Shown: positions 43,390 to 52,983 of the stretch, piece by piece | Layout: each line of letters begins with the position of its first letter | Position numbering within the stretch: position 1 is the first letter of the stretch | Assembly (NCBI RefSeq): GCF_000250675.2 | Contig: NC_018681.1 | Coordinates: 1,984,001-2,048,000 of the forward strand | Length of the DNA stretch: 64,000 bases | Source: Nocardia brasiliensis ATCC 700358 | GTDB taxonomy: Bacteria; Actinomycetota; Actinomycetes; Mycobacteriales; Mycobacteriaceae | Direction: 5' to 3' | The notes under the pieces: generated by a model | The model's database searches: none | What the model was told of the DNA's origin: nothing | What the model saw: only the letters and a program-made list of their open reading frames with translations | Translations under genes and position numbers: made by a program

Positions 43390-45679
43390 GACTGGCACGC
43401 TGCAATCTGATGGTGACCGATTTGGAGACCGGCGTATTCGACCGCGCCGCGACATGGTCCAGCGGCACAAGCGGATTCGTCTCGGGGTAGTAGGCGGCGG
43501 CGTTACCGCGCGGGGTCGGATAACCGACCAGGCGGAAACCCTCGACGCGGCGCTCGGTGCCGTCGGTCCACTCCGAGATCACGTCCACCAGTTCGTCTTC
43601 GGCGAAGCCGAGCGCCGTGATGTCCTCGGGGTGCACCAGGACCACCTTGCGGCCGCCGTGCACGCCGCGGTAGCGGTCGTCCAAGCCGTAGATGGTGGTG
43701 TTGTACTGGTCGTGACTGCGCAGCGTCTGCAGGATCAGTCTGCCCTCCGGGACCGGGGTCCAGGTGAGTTCGTTCACCGCGAAGTTGGCTTTGCCGGTGC
43801 TGGTACGGAATTCGCGGCTGTCCCGGGGCGGGTGCGGTAGGACGAAACCGTTACGGGCGCGCACCCTGGCGTTGTAGTCGGCGCAACCGGGAACCACCCG
43901 GGAGATCGCGTCGCGGATGGTGTCGTAGTCGCTGCGGAAACGCGCCCACGGCACCGGATGATCCGCGCCGAACAGGGTCAGGGCCAGATCGCAGACGATC
44001 GCGACCTCGCTGCGCAGGTGCTTGCTCACCGGATCGAGCCGACCGGTGGACAGATGCACCATCGACATCGAATCCTCCACCGACACTTGCTGTTTCAGGC
44101 CGTCACGCAGATCCTTGTCGGTGCGGCCGAGCGTCGGCAGGATCAGCGCGGTCCGGCCGTGTACGACATGGCTGCGGTTGAGTTTGGTGGAAATCTGTAC
44201 CGTCAGTGCGCAATTGCGCAGGGCGGTCTCGGTCACCTCGGTATCGGGGGTGGCCGAGACGAAATTACCGCCCATCCCGACGAACACCGCGGCGCGACCG
44301 TCCCGCATGGCGCGGATGGCGTCGACCGTGTCCCAACCGTGCTTGCGCGGGCTGGTGATGCCGAACTCCCGGTCCAGCGCGTCGAGGAAGGTGTCCGGCA
44401 TCTTCTCCCAGATGCCCATGGTGCGGTCGCCCTGCACGTTCGAATGTCCGCGCACCGGGCAGACTCCCGCGCCCGGTTTGCCGATCATCCCGCGCAGCAA
44501 CAGCAGATTCGTCGCCTCCTCGATGGTCGCGACACCGTGCGACTGCTGGGTCAGGCCCATCGCCCAGCAGATGATGACGTTGTTCGCCTCGGCCAGATAT
44601 TTCGCGGTGCGGTCGATCTCGGCCCGGCTCAGGCCGGTCGCGGCGAGCACAGTATCGAAATCGACGGCGCGGACCTGCTTTTCGTACTCGGCCAGACCCG
44701 CACAGTGCGCATCGACGAATTCCCGGTCGACGACGGTGCCCGGAGCGCGATCCTCCGCCTCGAACAACAACCTGCCCAGCGCCTGGAACAGCGCCATGTC
44801 ACCGCCCAAACGGATCTGCAGGAAGTCGTCGGCGATCGCGACACCGGTGGTGAAACCCTTGACGGTCTGCGGATCCCGGAAACCGAGCAAGCCGGTCTCG
44901 GGCAGCGGATTGATCGCGATGATCCTGGCGCCTTCGGATTTCGCGTTCGCCAGCGCGCTCAGCATGCGCGGATGGTTGGTGCCGGGATTCTGCCCGGCGA
45001 CGATGATCAGGTCCGCCGCGGCGAAATCGTCGATCGACACCGAACCCTTGCCGATACCGATCGAGCTGGACAGCGCGGCGCCCGAGGACTCGTGGCACAT
45101 ATTCGAACAGTCCGGCAGATTGTTCGTGCCGAAGCTGCGGACCAGCAGCTGGTACAGGAACGCGGCCTCGTTGCTGGTGCGACCGGAGGTGTAGAAGACC
45201 GCCTCGTCGGGAGAAGCCAAGGCGCCCAGCTGATCCGCGATCAACCGGTAGGCGTCGTCCCACCCGATCCGCGAATAATGAGTGTCGCCGGGGCGCAACA
45301 CCATCGGATGGGTCAACCGGCCCTGCTGGCCGAGCCAATACCCCGACTTGCCCGCCAGCTCATCGATCGAATGCGCGGCGAAGAACTCCGGCGTGACCGT
45401 GCGCAGCGTGGCCTCCTCGGCCACCGCCTTCGCGCCGTTCTCACAGAACTCGGCCGGGCGGCGATGACCCGTCGGCTCCGGCCAGGCGCAGCCGGGGCAG
45501 TCGAAGCCGTGCACCTGGTTGACCCGCGCCAAAGTGCGGGCAGTGCGAATCACGCCCATCTCCTCCACCGCGCGGCGCAGCGACACCGCGACCGCGGTGA
45601 CACCCGCCGCCTGCTCCTTCGGCGCGGAGACGGTGAGCTCGGACTCGTCGATATCCTGGGTCGGCCCGTTACGGTGCAT
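43382..45679 (-). CDS. fdhF: Molybdopterin oxidoreductase, FdhF/YdeP type
   Basis: The 765-aa protein closely follows M. tuberculosis Rv2900c (FdhF), a molybdenum bis-MGD oxidoreductase of the formate-dehydrogenase-related YdeP group. Cys61, Cys64 and Cys79 (GFDCPGCAWP, AEFCENG) could bind a cluster; the Mo-site segment PDCSNMCHESSGAAL, the MGD-binding VCPVRGHSNVQGDRTMGIWE and the C-terminal LRSHDQYNTTIYGLDDRYRG are present. ATG 45679 is preferred, since homology starts after it; 45745 is an alternative. No separate Fe-S or membrane subunit is nearby. Confidence 0.93.
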   Translation of the reverse strand: MHRNGPTQDIDESELTVSAPKEQAAGVTAVAVSLRRAVEEMGVIRTARTLARVNQVHGFDCPGCAWPEPTGHRRPAEFCENGAKAVAEEATLRTVTPEFFAAHSIDELAGKSGYWLGQQGRLTHPMVLRPGDTHYSRIGWDDAYRLIADQLGALASPDEAVFYTSGRTSNEAAFLYQLLVRSFGTNNLPDCSNMCHESSGAALSSSIGIGKGSVSIDDFAAADLIIVAGQNPGTNHPRMLSALANAKSEGARIIAINPLPETGLLGFRDPQTVKGFTTGVAIADDFLQIRLGGDMALFQALGRLLFEAEDRAPGTVVDREFVDAHCAGLAEYEKQVRAVDFDTVLAATGLSRAEIDRTAKYLAEANNVIICWAMGLTQQSHGVATIEEATNLLLLRGMIGKPGAGVCPVRGHSNVQGDRTMGIWEKMPDTFLDALDREFGITSPRKHGWDTVDAIRAMRDGRAAVFVGMGGNFVSATPDTEVTETALRNCALTVQISTKLNRSHVVHGRTALILPTLGRTDKDLRDGLKQQVSVEDSMSMVHLSTGRLDPVSKHLRSEVAIVCDLALTLFGADHPVPWARFRSDYDTIRDAISRVVPGCADYNARVRARNGFVLPHPPRDSREFRTSTGKANFAVNELTWTPVPEGRLILQTLRSHDQYNTTIYGLDDRYRGVHGGRKVVLVHPEDITALGFAEDELVDVISEWTDGTERRVEGFRLVGYPTPRGNAAAYYPETNPLVPLDHVAARSNTPVSKSVTIRLQRASHE

Positions 45680-45961
45680 AGTTCGTATTGTCCTCTTCGC
45701 AGTGTCTGAGTCGGGCAGGGGACCGGCTACCTCGATGGTATGCACTGGGAACGTCCAGGGGGCGGAACATGCGCCGCGCCCCGGCGCCGCGCCCAGCTGC
45801 GCGACAGGCGGCGAGCGGCACGCCGGAGTTGGCTCCGCGTTGGCGCACAGAGCATTACGATGCTAGTGATCCGCACGCATCAGGGGGCGGCCGGACGGAC
45901 TCCGCCGGCACACCACTTGACCGAAGCGACGGCGGAGGTACGCCTAGCGAGAGCACGGCCG

Positions 45962-47791
45962 ATGGGGACGTTGGCACCAGTCGTTGCGCGTGTCGGTGCA
46001 CTGTCCCGGCAGGCGCGAACCCGGCATGCGAGACAAGTCGCTGGGCTGGGGGTGCTGTGCGTCGTGGCATTGAGCTGTGGTGCGGCCGTCGGGGGTGAAC
46101 TCGGGGTCGGTGCGGCGGGGTTCCCCCCGGCTCCGCGTGGTGAGTCGACTGGCGTGCCGGGGCAGGCGATCGCTTGGACCCGCGGCGGTTCGACGGCCAT
46201 CGAGGTGCCTGAAGAGTTGGCCGACGCGGGACCGGGCGCCGCAGGGCAGACCCTATCCCTATGGGTCGACGGCGGGCGAGACGGGAACTGGCTGGTCGAC
46301 GGCCGGTCCGCTGAGTACCTGTCGCACCTGTCGCCGAGGACAGACATGGCGGGGCAAGAACTGCGCGCGGATAAGACCGGTGCAGGTGGGCTTCTCTTCG
46401 TCCTCGACGGCAAAGGAGTCCTGGACGATGCGGATGGCTCCGGGCTGCCTGATGGGTTGGCTGAGCCGGTGCCGGTCGGGTTGCTGACGAGTCCGAAGGT
46501 GGAAGGGGATGGGCCAGCGGCCCTTGTTCCGGCGCAGGTACTCGCGGCTTCGGGCGGTTCGGTCGGGTGGGCGGGGCCCGTGCTGGTGCGGCAGCCGACG
46601 ACGCCCAAGCCGCCGGCGTCGGATGGGGGTGGGACCAGGGATGGGACGGGAGCGCCTGCTCCGGCGCAGGTTCCGCCGCCGCCTCCTCCTCCACCGCCTC
46701 CGCCGCCGCCGCAGCAGCAACCTCCGCCGCAGCAGCCTCCGCCGCCGCCGAATGGTGGGGCGCGGGATGTGCCTGCTCAGCCGGAGGGGAGCGGGACGCG
46801 GGATGGGCCGGTGGCGCCGCAACCTCGGCAGCCTGTTCCCTGCGGTGAGGGGGATGGGCCGACGTGTCCTGGACCATCCGGCGATCCGAAACCAGGGGAG
46901 CCGCGGCCGGGGCATCCGAGGCCGGACCCCGGGACGCCTAGCGATCCAAAACCCGGTGATCCCAAGCCGGGGGATCCGAAACCGAACGATCCGCAGCCGT
47001 GTGATCCGAAGCCCGGAAGTTCGAGGCCGTGCGACCCGCAGCCGTGCGATCCGACGCCGGGTAGTTCCAGGCCGTGCGACCCGCAGCCATGTGACCCTAA
47101 GCCGGGTAGTTCGAGGCCGTGTGATCCGCAGCCGTGTGATCCGAGGCCCGGTAGTTCCAGGCCGTGTGATCCGCAGCCGTGTGACCCGAGGCCCGGTAGT
47201 TCCAGGCCGTGCGAACCCCCGCCGTGTGATCCCAAACCTGGCAGTCCTGACTCCTGCGATCCCAAGCCGGGCGAGCCCGTGCCGGGTGATCCCAGGCCAC
47301 CCGACGTTCCGGCACCGCCACCGCCGCGCCCGCCGGATGCGGTTGTGCCGCCGCGGAATCCGGCGCGGGTGCCCACCGTGCTTCCACCGGAGCCGGCACC
47401 GCAACCGTTGCCGCGTGAATTCCCTTCTCCTGCTTTGGCTCTCATGCCGACGGCGATCGGTCCCGGTGCCGGGGTCCGGGCGAGTGGGCGCGGTTGCGAT
47501 CCGCAGGCTCCGGTTCAGGTCGCGATCGGGGACGTGGCCGTGGGTAAGACCGTGGCGGGACCGGACGGCGCGTTCGAAGTGCCGTTGACCACCGGCACTG
47601 TCGAGGTGGGCAGGCATGAGGTGACGGCGAAATGCGGACGGACGCTGACCGCTCCGCTGGACGTGGTGCTGGTCAGCAGCATCGGTTCCGGCACCGGCAC
47701 TGTGACGGTGATCCTGTTCTTCCTTCTGTTCGGCAGCTGGTACTACGGCCATCGGCTGGTTTCGCATCTACCGGCACGGAGGGGCGAATGA
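45962..47791 (+). CDS. Cell-surface protein with Pro-rich and Cys-Pro repeat stalk
   Basis: The 609-aa protein starts with a basic segment and a hydrophobic signal (GLGVLCVVALSCGAAVGG), then a globular region, a polyproline tract, six 15-residue Cys-Pro repeats (348-437), an Ig-like C-terminal domain and a final membrane helix (GTVTVILFFLLFGSWYYG) with a short basic tail. It is thus a single-pass protein with a long stalk spanning the cell wall. The start could also be 45860 or 45866; 45962 is chosen for GAGAG and the signal sequence. Its stop overlaps the next start (ATGA). Confidence 0.75.
   Translation: MGTLAPVVARVGALSRQARTRHARQVAGLGVLCVVALSCGAAVGGELGVGAAGFPPAPRGESTGVPGQAIAWTRGGSTAIEVPEELADAGPGAAGQTLSLWVDGGRDGNWLVDGRSAEYLSHLSPRTDMAGQELRADKTGAGGLLFVLDGKGVLDDADGSGLPDGLAEPVPVGLLTSPKVEGDGPAALVPAQVLAASGGSVGWAGPVLVRQPTTPKPPASDGGGTRDGTGAPAPAQVPPPPPPPPPPPPPQQQPPPQQPPPPPNGGARDVPAQPEGSGTRDGPVAPQPRQPVPCGEGDGPTCPGPSGDPKPGEPRPGHPRPDPGTPSDPKPGDPKPGDPKPNDPQPCDPKPGSSRPCDPQPCDPTPGSSRPCDPQPCDPKPGSSRPCDPQPCDPRPGSSRPCDPQPCDPRPGSSRPCEPPPCDPKPGSPDSCDPKPGEPVPGDPRPPDVPAPPPPRPPDAVVPPRNPARVPTVLPPEPAPQPLPREFPSPALALMPTAIGPGAGVRASGRGCDPQAPVQVAIGDVAVGKTVAGPDGAFEVPLTTGTVEVGRHEVTAKCGRTLTAPLDVVLVSSIGSGTGTVTVILFFLLFGSWYYGHRLVSHLPARRGE
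47003..47272 (+). repeat. Six 45-bp in-frame repeats coding Cys-Pro units
   Basis: Five units of consensus DP[KTR]PGSSRPCDPQPC (47003-47227), the fifth ending CEPPPC, and a diverged sixth (47228-47272). Each full unit has two Cys. The arms are nearly identical at DNA level, suggesting recent expansion or ongoing homogenisation. Confidence 0.9.
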
Positions 47792-48633
47792 GCGGTCTGC
47801 GCCGCGGCATCGGAGCTGTGCTCGGGCCGATGCTGCTGCTGACTGTGCTGTGGGGTCCTGCGGCACCGGCGACGGCGCGTCCGGACGGGGTCGACATGTC
47901 CGCCAATGTCGACGGACGCGATATCGCGGACACTTCCGTCGATGACCCGTTGCGGCTCGAGCCGGGCAGCACCGTCCGGGTCTCGATCGAACTGTCCAAC
48001 AAGACAGGCGCGCCGGTCGAGATCCGGCACGTGGATCTGGCCGGGCAGGTGCTCGGGCTGAGCTTCTTCTCCTATTCCACCGCCGTCGAATTGACCATCC
48101 CGCCGGGCGGGGCCGAATCGCTGCGATATCGGCTGGAGTTGCGTGGGCTGGAGGGGCAGGCGGTCGGGTTCCTCGGCGGCGAGCTCGCGGTGTACGGCGC
48201 GGACAGCGCGAAGGTGGCGGCCATCCCGTTGATCACCGATGTGCGCGGGTCGCTGTGGTCGGTCTACGGGTTGTTCGGGATCGCGCTCGCGGTCCTCACC
48301 GCACTGGCGATCGCGGATGCGGCGCTGGCCGTTGCGCGCCATCGGCTTTCGGCAAATCGCTGGCAGCGCGGGTTGCGTTTGCTCGCCCCTGGGCTCGGGA
48401 TCGGGCTGGTGTTCGCGTTCACCGCGTCGGTCGCCCGGTGGTGGGTGCCGGACACCAGCCTGTGGCTGGCCTTCGCCGGTGTCACCGCCGCCGTCGCGTT
48501 CCTGCTCGGCTACGCGTCACCGACGCCGGAACCGGATGAGGCAGCAGACGACGAGCCGGACGAGGCTGCGGAGCTGGACGAGTTCGCTGAGGTGGACACG
48601 CAACGGTTCCCGCCCGAGAGGCCCGGGTTGTGA
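47788..48633 (+). CDS. Membrane protein with extracytoplasmic beta-domain
   Basis: The 281-aa protein has a signal sequence (GPMLLLTVLWGPAAPATARP), an extracytoplasmic beta-rich domain (about 35-145: STVRVSIELSNKTGAPVEIR; LTIPPGGAESLRYRLELRG) like alpha-2-macroglobulin/NEW3-type domains, three membrane helices (about 150-172, 193-213, 220-240) and an acidic Glu/Asp tail. It overlaps its neighbours by 4 nt on both sides (ATGA, GTGA), so the three-gene set is one translationally coupled operon. The role may be to link the surface stalk protein to the kinase. Confidence 0.8.
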   Translation: MSGLRRGIGAVLGPMLLLTVLWGPAAPATARPDGVDMSANVDGRDIADTSVDDPLRLEPGSTVRVSIELSNKTGAPVEIRHVDLAGQVLGLSFFSYSTAVELTIPPGGAESLRYRLELRGLEGQAVGFLGGELAVYGADSAKVAAIPLITDVRGSLWSVYGLFGIALAVLTALAIADAALAVARHRLSANRWQRGLRLLAPGLGIGLVFAFTASVARWWVPDTSLWLAFAGVTAAVAFLLGYASPTPEPDEAADDEPDEAAELDEFAEVDTQRFPPERPGL

Positions 48634-50834
48634 CCGAGCAGGGGGAGCGGCTGCGGGAGGCGTTGCCTGCCTACGACATCGGCGCGGAACTCGGCCGAGG
48701 CGGGTGCGGTGTGGTGCTCGCGGGGACCCACCGCAGGCTGCGCAGACCGGTGGCGATCAAACAGATTCCGGCGCAGTTCGTGCACGACGAACGGGTCCGG
48801 CGCCGGTTCGTCGCCGAGGCCAGGGTGCTCGCCGCCATCGATCATCCGCATGTGGTGCGGGTTTTCGACTACCTGGAGCACGAGGAGTTGTGCCTGCTGG
48901 TGATGGAGTACCTGCCGGGCGGCACGGTGGGCGAGCGGTTCGCCACGGACGGTTACGATTTCGCGAGCGCCGTCGCGATCGCGCTGTCCTGCGCGGCCGG
49001 ATTGACGGCCGCGCACCGGCATCGGGTGCTGCACCGCGACGTCAAACCGGCGAATCTGATGTTCGCGGCGGGCGGTGCGATCAAACTGACCGACTTCGGC
49101 ATCGCCAAGATCGTCGGCGGTGACGAGACTTTGGTGACCAAAGCGGGCGACATCATCGGCACCCCTTCCTATATCGCACCGGAACAGGCTCGCGGACAAC
49201 CACTCTCACCGGCCACCGACGTGTACGCCTTGGCCACGATGCTCTATCAGCTGCTGTCGGGTGTGCTGCCGTTCCCGCCGGGTGAGGGACCGCTGGCCAT
49301 GCTGTTCGCGCACGCCTTCGACGAGCCGATCCCGCTCGGTGAGGTCGCGCCGAGCGTGCCGGAACCCATTGCCGCCGTCGTGATGCGCGGTCTCGCCACC
49401 GATCCCGCCCAACGTTTCGACACCGCCGAATCCTTCGGCGTCGCCCTCGCCCGCCCGGCTGTCCACTGCTGGGGCCAGAATTGGCTCGCCCCCGTCGGCA
49501 TCCCGGTAATCGGCGCCGACACCATAGTCGCCGCCGCGACCGGCAGCAGCCGCCCCCAACCGCCCTATCACCCCGGAACCCCACCCACGCCCAGCCGCGT
49601 TCACACTTCCGAAACCCCTCCTGCCCCGCTTCCGCCCGAGGCATACCACACCCCGCCCCCGTTCCGTCCCGTCGCACAGGACCGTAACCGTGCCACGGAC
49701 GAAACGCTCCCCTCCGCACGGATAGCCGAGCACACACCGCGCCCCGACCCCCGAGATCCAACCGGCCCCAACCGGCCACCTGCTCCGGAGCCCGCCAAAA
49801 CCCTACCGCCGCAAGCCGATACCACGGCGCTTCCGCGCCGGCCGGAGTCCACACCGCCGCCGAGAGCACCATCCTGGCTTCCGCGCGGTACCGCCCCGCC
49901 TACTGTTCAGTGGTATCCGGCGGGCGGGGTTCGGCCTGGTGCCGGGTCGCGGTCCGGGTATCCGGAGGGAGTAGGGCCTTTTGCCGGGCAGCGGGTTTCG
50001 GGGTCGGCGACGACCAGGGTGCGGCCGCGGGGTGCGGCACCGGCGCGCGGGGCTCGGTTGGTGGAGCTGGATCGGCGGGATCTGCGGCCGATCCAGCAGG
50101 TGGTCACGCTAGCCTCGCCGCGGGTGCCGCTCGTGATCGGTTTGGCGCTCACGGTGGTGGCGGTGGTGCTGGGGCTGGTGGGGAGCGGGCCCTCGGTCGG
50201 TGGCGATCTCGCGCCCGGCGCGGTGCTGCTCGGAGGTGCGGATCCGGCCGCGGGTCCGATCGAGATCGATCTGACGAAGCCGACTCCGTTGCAGGCCAAC
50301 AATATTGATACCGATTCGGCCGTGTTGAAGGTGACGTTGCTCGGGGTGCCGCTCGGCGGGGACACCGTGCCTTTCGTGCCGGGCGATCGGAATGCCTCGC
50401 TTCCCGCGCCCGTCAACGAGCACGTCATGGCGGGCACGCTGACCGGTGAGTTGGTGCTACTGCGCAACGGTGCGGAAATCGCCACGCAGCGCGTCGAACT
50501 CCGCACAGTCCAGCGCTCGACCACTACGGCGACCGCGGGATGTGTTGTCCTGCTGGCACTCTTCGCGTTCGCCTACCTGGAATCCAACATGCGTCGTTTG
50601 CGCAGTGGCCGTGGCGGATTCGCCAATATCCTCGGACTGTCGGTCAGCGCCGCGCTGCTCGCGGTCGCGTTGCTCGGCGCGCGATGGGTCCTGCTCGCCG
50701 CACCGCCGACCGTCTTCACCGCCGCATGTTGCACTGCCACGGCGGCTGCGGCGGGCGCCGCCGTATCTGTCGCGGCTCGTCGAATCGGCAAGCGCCGCCG
50801 ATACCTTCGTCGTGCTCGCCGTCGGACGTCGTGA
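48630..50834 (+). CDS. Transmembrane Ser/Thr protein kinase
   Basis: The 734-aa Hanks-type kinase is complete: glycine loop GRGGCG (22-27), Lys44 (VAIKQIP), Glu63, catalytic HRDVKP with Asp137, DFG at 155-157, and APE in SYIAPEQA. After a long Pro-rich linker (about 300-495) comes a membrane helix near 499-519, an extracytoplasmic domain (about 520-630), and three further hydrophobic segments. The ectodomain has no PASTA repeats and is unfamiliar. GTG 48630 overlaps the previous stop. A partner FHA protein is encoded 2.3 kb downstream. Confidence 0.92.
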   Translation: MTEQGERLREALPAYDIGAELGRGGCGVVLAGTHRRLRRPVAIKQIPAQFVHDERVRRRFVAEARVLAAIDHPHVVRVFDYLEHEELCLLVMEYLPGGTVGERFATDGYDFASAVAIALSCAAGLTAAHRHRVLHRDVKPANLMFAAGGAIKLTDFGIAKIVGGDETLVTKAGDIIGTPSYIAPEQARGQPLSPATDVYALATMLYQLLSGVLPFPPGEGPLAMLFAHAFDEPIPLGEVAPSVPEPIAAVVMRGLATDPAQRFDTAESFGVALARPAVHCWGQNWLAPVGIPVIGADTIVAAATGSSRPQPPYHPGTPPTPSRVHTSETPPAPLPPEAYHTPPPFRPVAQDRNRATDETLPSARIAEHTPRPDPRDPTGPNRPPAPEPAKTLPPQADTTALPRRPESTPPPRAPSWLPRGTAPPTVQWYPAGGVRPGAGSRSGYPEGVGPFAGQRVSGSATTRVRPRGAAPARGARLVELDRRDLRPIQQVVTLASPRVPLVIGLALTVVAVVLGLVGSGPSVGGDLAPGAVLLGGADPAAGPIEIDLTKPTPLQANNIDTDSAVLKVTLLGVPLGGDTVPFVPGDRNASLPAPVNEHVMAGTLTGELVLLRNGAEIATQRVELRTVQRSTTTATAGCVVLLALFAFAYLESNMRRLRSGRGGFANILGLSVSAALLAVALLGARWVLLAAPPTVFTAACCTATAAAAGAAVSVAARRIGKRRRYLRRARRRTS

Positions 50835-50847
50835 AGTACGACTGATC

Positions 50848-51543
50848 TCACGGGCGAGGCCAGCGCTCGACGACCTGGACCATCTGCTTGCCGAGATAGT
50901 CCAGGTACCGGCTGATCTCGGTCAAGCGGGCACCGGCCCCCGTTGTCGCGCCCAGTATTTCGGCACCGCGGCGCGCCGCCTCGACCCGTACCTCGGCGGC
51001 GCGGGCCAGGTTCAGCGTGGTGCGGTACCAGGTTTCGTCGTCGATGTAGTAACGGTCGCGACGGCGGGCGTCACGTTCCCGGCGAATCAGATCCCGCTGC
51101 TCCAGCGCGGCGACGGCGGTGGAGATGGACGCCGGGCTGACTTCGAGCCAGCGCGCCAGCTCGGCAGCGGTGCGACTGCCGGAATCGGTGAGGTGCAGGC
51201 AGGTCATCACCCGCGCCTGCATCCGAGGCATCCCGTCGTAGACGAACAACTCGGTGAACTGCGCCGCGAACTCGCGTACCGCCGCGCTGTAGACCGTGAA
51301 TTCCGCTGCGGCCGAATCCGATTGCGTGGCCACCGGCGCTTTGCCACGTCGGGCGCGCGCCGCGGTGGCCCGGTGTGCGCGTTCGGCGCGATAGCGACCG
51401 GGCCCGCCGTTGCGGTTCACCTCCCGGCTGATGGTCGAGGACGGTCGTTCGAGCCGGCGTGCGATCTGCGCGTAGCCGAGTCCGGCGGACAGCCCGTCCG
51501 CGATGCATTCCCGCTCGTGCAGGGTGAGCCTGCCTCCTGGCAT
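50848..51543 (-). CDS. MarR/GbsR-type regulator with an HTH_38 N-terminal domain
   Basis: The 231-aa protein fuses an IS30-transposase-like helix-turn-helix (residues 1-52: RLTLHERECIADGLSAGLGY, AQIARRLERPSSTISREV) to a GbsR/MarR winged helix (about 105-160: RTAAELARWLEVSPASISTA, VAALEQRDLIRRERD). This architecture recurs in actinobacterial regulators and represents a domesticated transposase DNA-binding domain. ATG 51543 follows AGGAGG. It is divergent from a cytochrome P450 gene (214 nt gap), the probable target. Confidence 0.87.
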   Translation of the reverse strand: MPGGRLTLHERECIADGLSAGLGYAQIARRLERPSSTISREVNRNGGPGRYRAERAHRATAARARRGKAPVATQSDSAAAEFTVYSAAVREFAAQFTELFVYDGMPRMQARVMTCLHLTDSGSRTAAELARWLEVSPASISTAVAALEQRDLIRRERDARRRDRYYIDDETWYRTTLNLARAAEVRVEAARRGAEILGATTGAGARLTEISRYLDYLGKQMVQVVERWPRP

Positions 51544-51757
51544 CGGTGCGGTCCTCCTTCGATCGCAGTGGCGTGCGTTCAGCGCCAACTCATTGCACGA
51601 AACGGCTGTTCGGGCATCTTCAGCGGCAAGGTCATTGCATCATAAAAAGGGATTTTACCTGCAATAATGGTGAGTATAAGTGCATTCTCCGTTGAGCATT
51701 GGCTGAACGCTATCTACGTTCCGTTCATCGTTGCTTCCCCGCACCAGAAGGAAATCG

Positions 51758-52960
51758 ATGACCGAGCTGACCGCCGTTTTCGCGATACCCACCGACCGTC
51801 CTGCCGGTTGTCCTTTCGATCCTCCCGTCGAGCTGCGGGCGCTTCGGTCGCGGAATCCACTGACCCGCATGGTGTTTCCGGACGGCCACCACGGCTGGTT
51901 GGCCACCGGATACGCCACCGTGCGCGCCATCCTGGCCGATCCGCGTTTCAGTGCGCGCGCGGAGCTCGCGCATTCCCCGATCGTGGACCTCGGCCCGCTG
52001 CCCCCGGCGCCGCCCGGCGACTTCCTCAACCTCGACGCCCCCGAGCACACCCGCTATCGAAAGCTGTTGGCCGGCAAGTTCACCGTGCGACGGATGCAAC
52101 TGCTCACCGCGCACGTCGCGCAGGTCAGCGCCGAATGCCTGGACGCCATGGAAACGAGCGGTGGCCCACTGGATCTGCTGACAGCGTTCGCGTATCCGAT
52201 TCCGGCGCTGGTGATCTGCGAACTGCTCGGCGTGCCGGACCGCGACCGGCCTCGGTTCCAGCAGTTGGTGGCCGATCTCGTCACCAAGATGAACGATCCG
52301 AACATTCCCCTCGAGCAGGGGTTGGCCGTCTTCGAGGAGGCGCGGCATTACATGCGACGCTTGGTCGCCGACAAACGCAACGCACCCACCGACGATCTGC
52401 TCAGCGAGCTGACTGCCGCCGACTTCGACGAGGACGAACTCACCGGCGTCGCGGTGCTCCTGCTGATCGGCGGATTCGACACCACCGCGAACATGCTGGC
52501 GCTCGGCACTTTCGCGCTCCTACGCCACTCCGAGCAATCGGCCGCCCTGCGCGCCGACCCCGGCCTCGCCGATCGTGCGGTCGAAGAGTTGATGCGATAC
52601 CTGACCCTCGCGCACACCCTCACCCGCTCGGCCCTGCAGGATGTCGAGGTCGATGGAACGATCATCAAAGCCGGTGAAACAGTCGCCCTTTCGGCTCACG
52701 CCGCCAACCGCGACCCGGTTCGCTTCCCGGACCCCGACACCCTCGATCTGCGGCGCAACGCCACCGGCCACCTGGGTTTCGGCCATGGCGTCCACCAGTG
52801 CCTCGGTCAGCAGCTGGCCCGAGTCGAACTCCGCACCGCCTTGCCCGCACTGTTGTCACGCTTCCCAACCCTGCGCCTCGCCGTCCCGGCCGACGAGGTT
52901 CCCCTGCGGCCCGAGGGCCTCGGTACCTATGGCGTCCAGCAACTCCCGGTGACCTGGTAG
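51758..52960 (+). CDS. Cytochrome P450
   Basis: The 400-aa P450 has the I-helix oxygen-activation motif GGFDTT (about 245-250), the K-helix ExxR region (EELMRYLT type), and the haem loop FGHGVHQCLGQQLA with ligand Cys348. Composition and length resemble the CYP105/107 groups that modify secondary metabolites. ATG 51758 follows AGAAGGA. No ferredoxin gene is adjacent. The AT-richer upstream gap (51600-51720) is probably the control region bound by the divergent HTH_38/MarR protein. Confidence 0.93.
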   Translation: MTELTAVFAIPTDRPAGCPFDPPVELRALRSRNPLTRMVFPDGHHGWLATGYATVRAILADPRFSARAELAHSPIVDLGPLPPAPPGDFLNLDAPEHTRYRKLLAGKFTVRRMQLLTAHVAQVSAECLDAMETSGGPLDLLTAFAYPIPALVICELLGVPDRDRPRFQQLVADLVTKMNDPNIPLEQGLAVFEEARHYMRRLVADKRNAPTDDLLSELTAADFDEDELTGVAVLLLIGGFDTTANMLALGTFALLRHSEQSAALRADPGLADRAVEELMRYLTLAHTLTRSALQDVEVDGTIIKAGETVALSAHAANRDPVRFPDPDTLDLRRNATGHLGFGHGVHQCLGQQLARVELRTALPALLSRFPTLRLAVPADEVPLRPEGLGTYGVQQLPVTW

Positions 52961-52983
52961 CGGGCTGGTCTGAGTCGGACGCA

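Noticed and set aside
45855..47767. Long antisense frames across the Pro-rich surface gene
   Set aside because: Arg-rich translations mirror the GC-rich repeat on the coding strand; the plus-strand gene has a signal sequence, repeats, a membrane helix and coupled neighbours.
50848..51543. IS30 transposase remnant
   Set aside because: The HTH_38 domain is fused in frame to a complete MarR/GbsR domain and no DDE catalytic region or terminal repeats are present, so it is a regulator rather than a mobile element.
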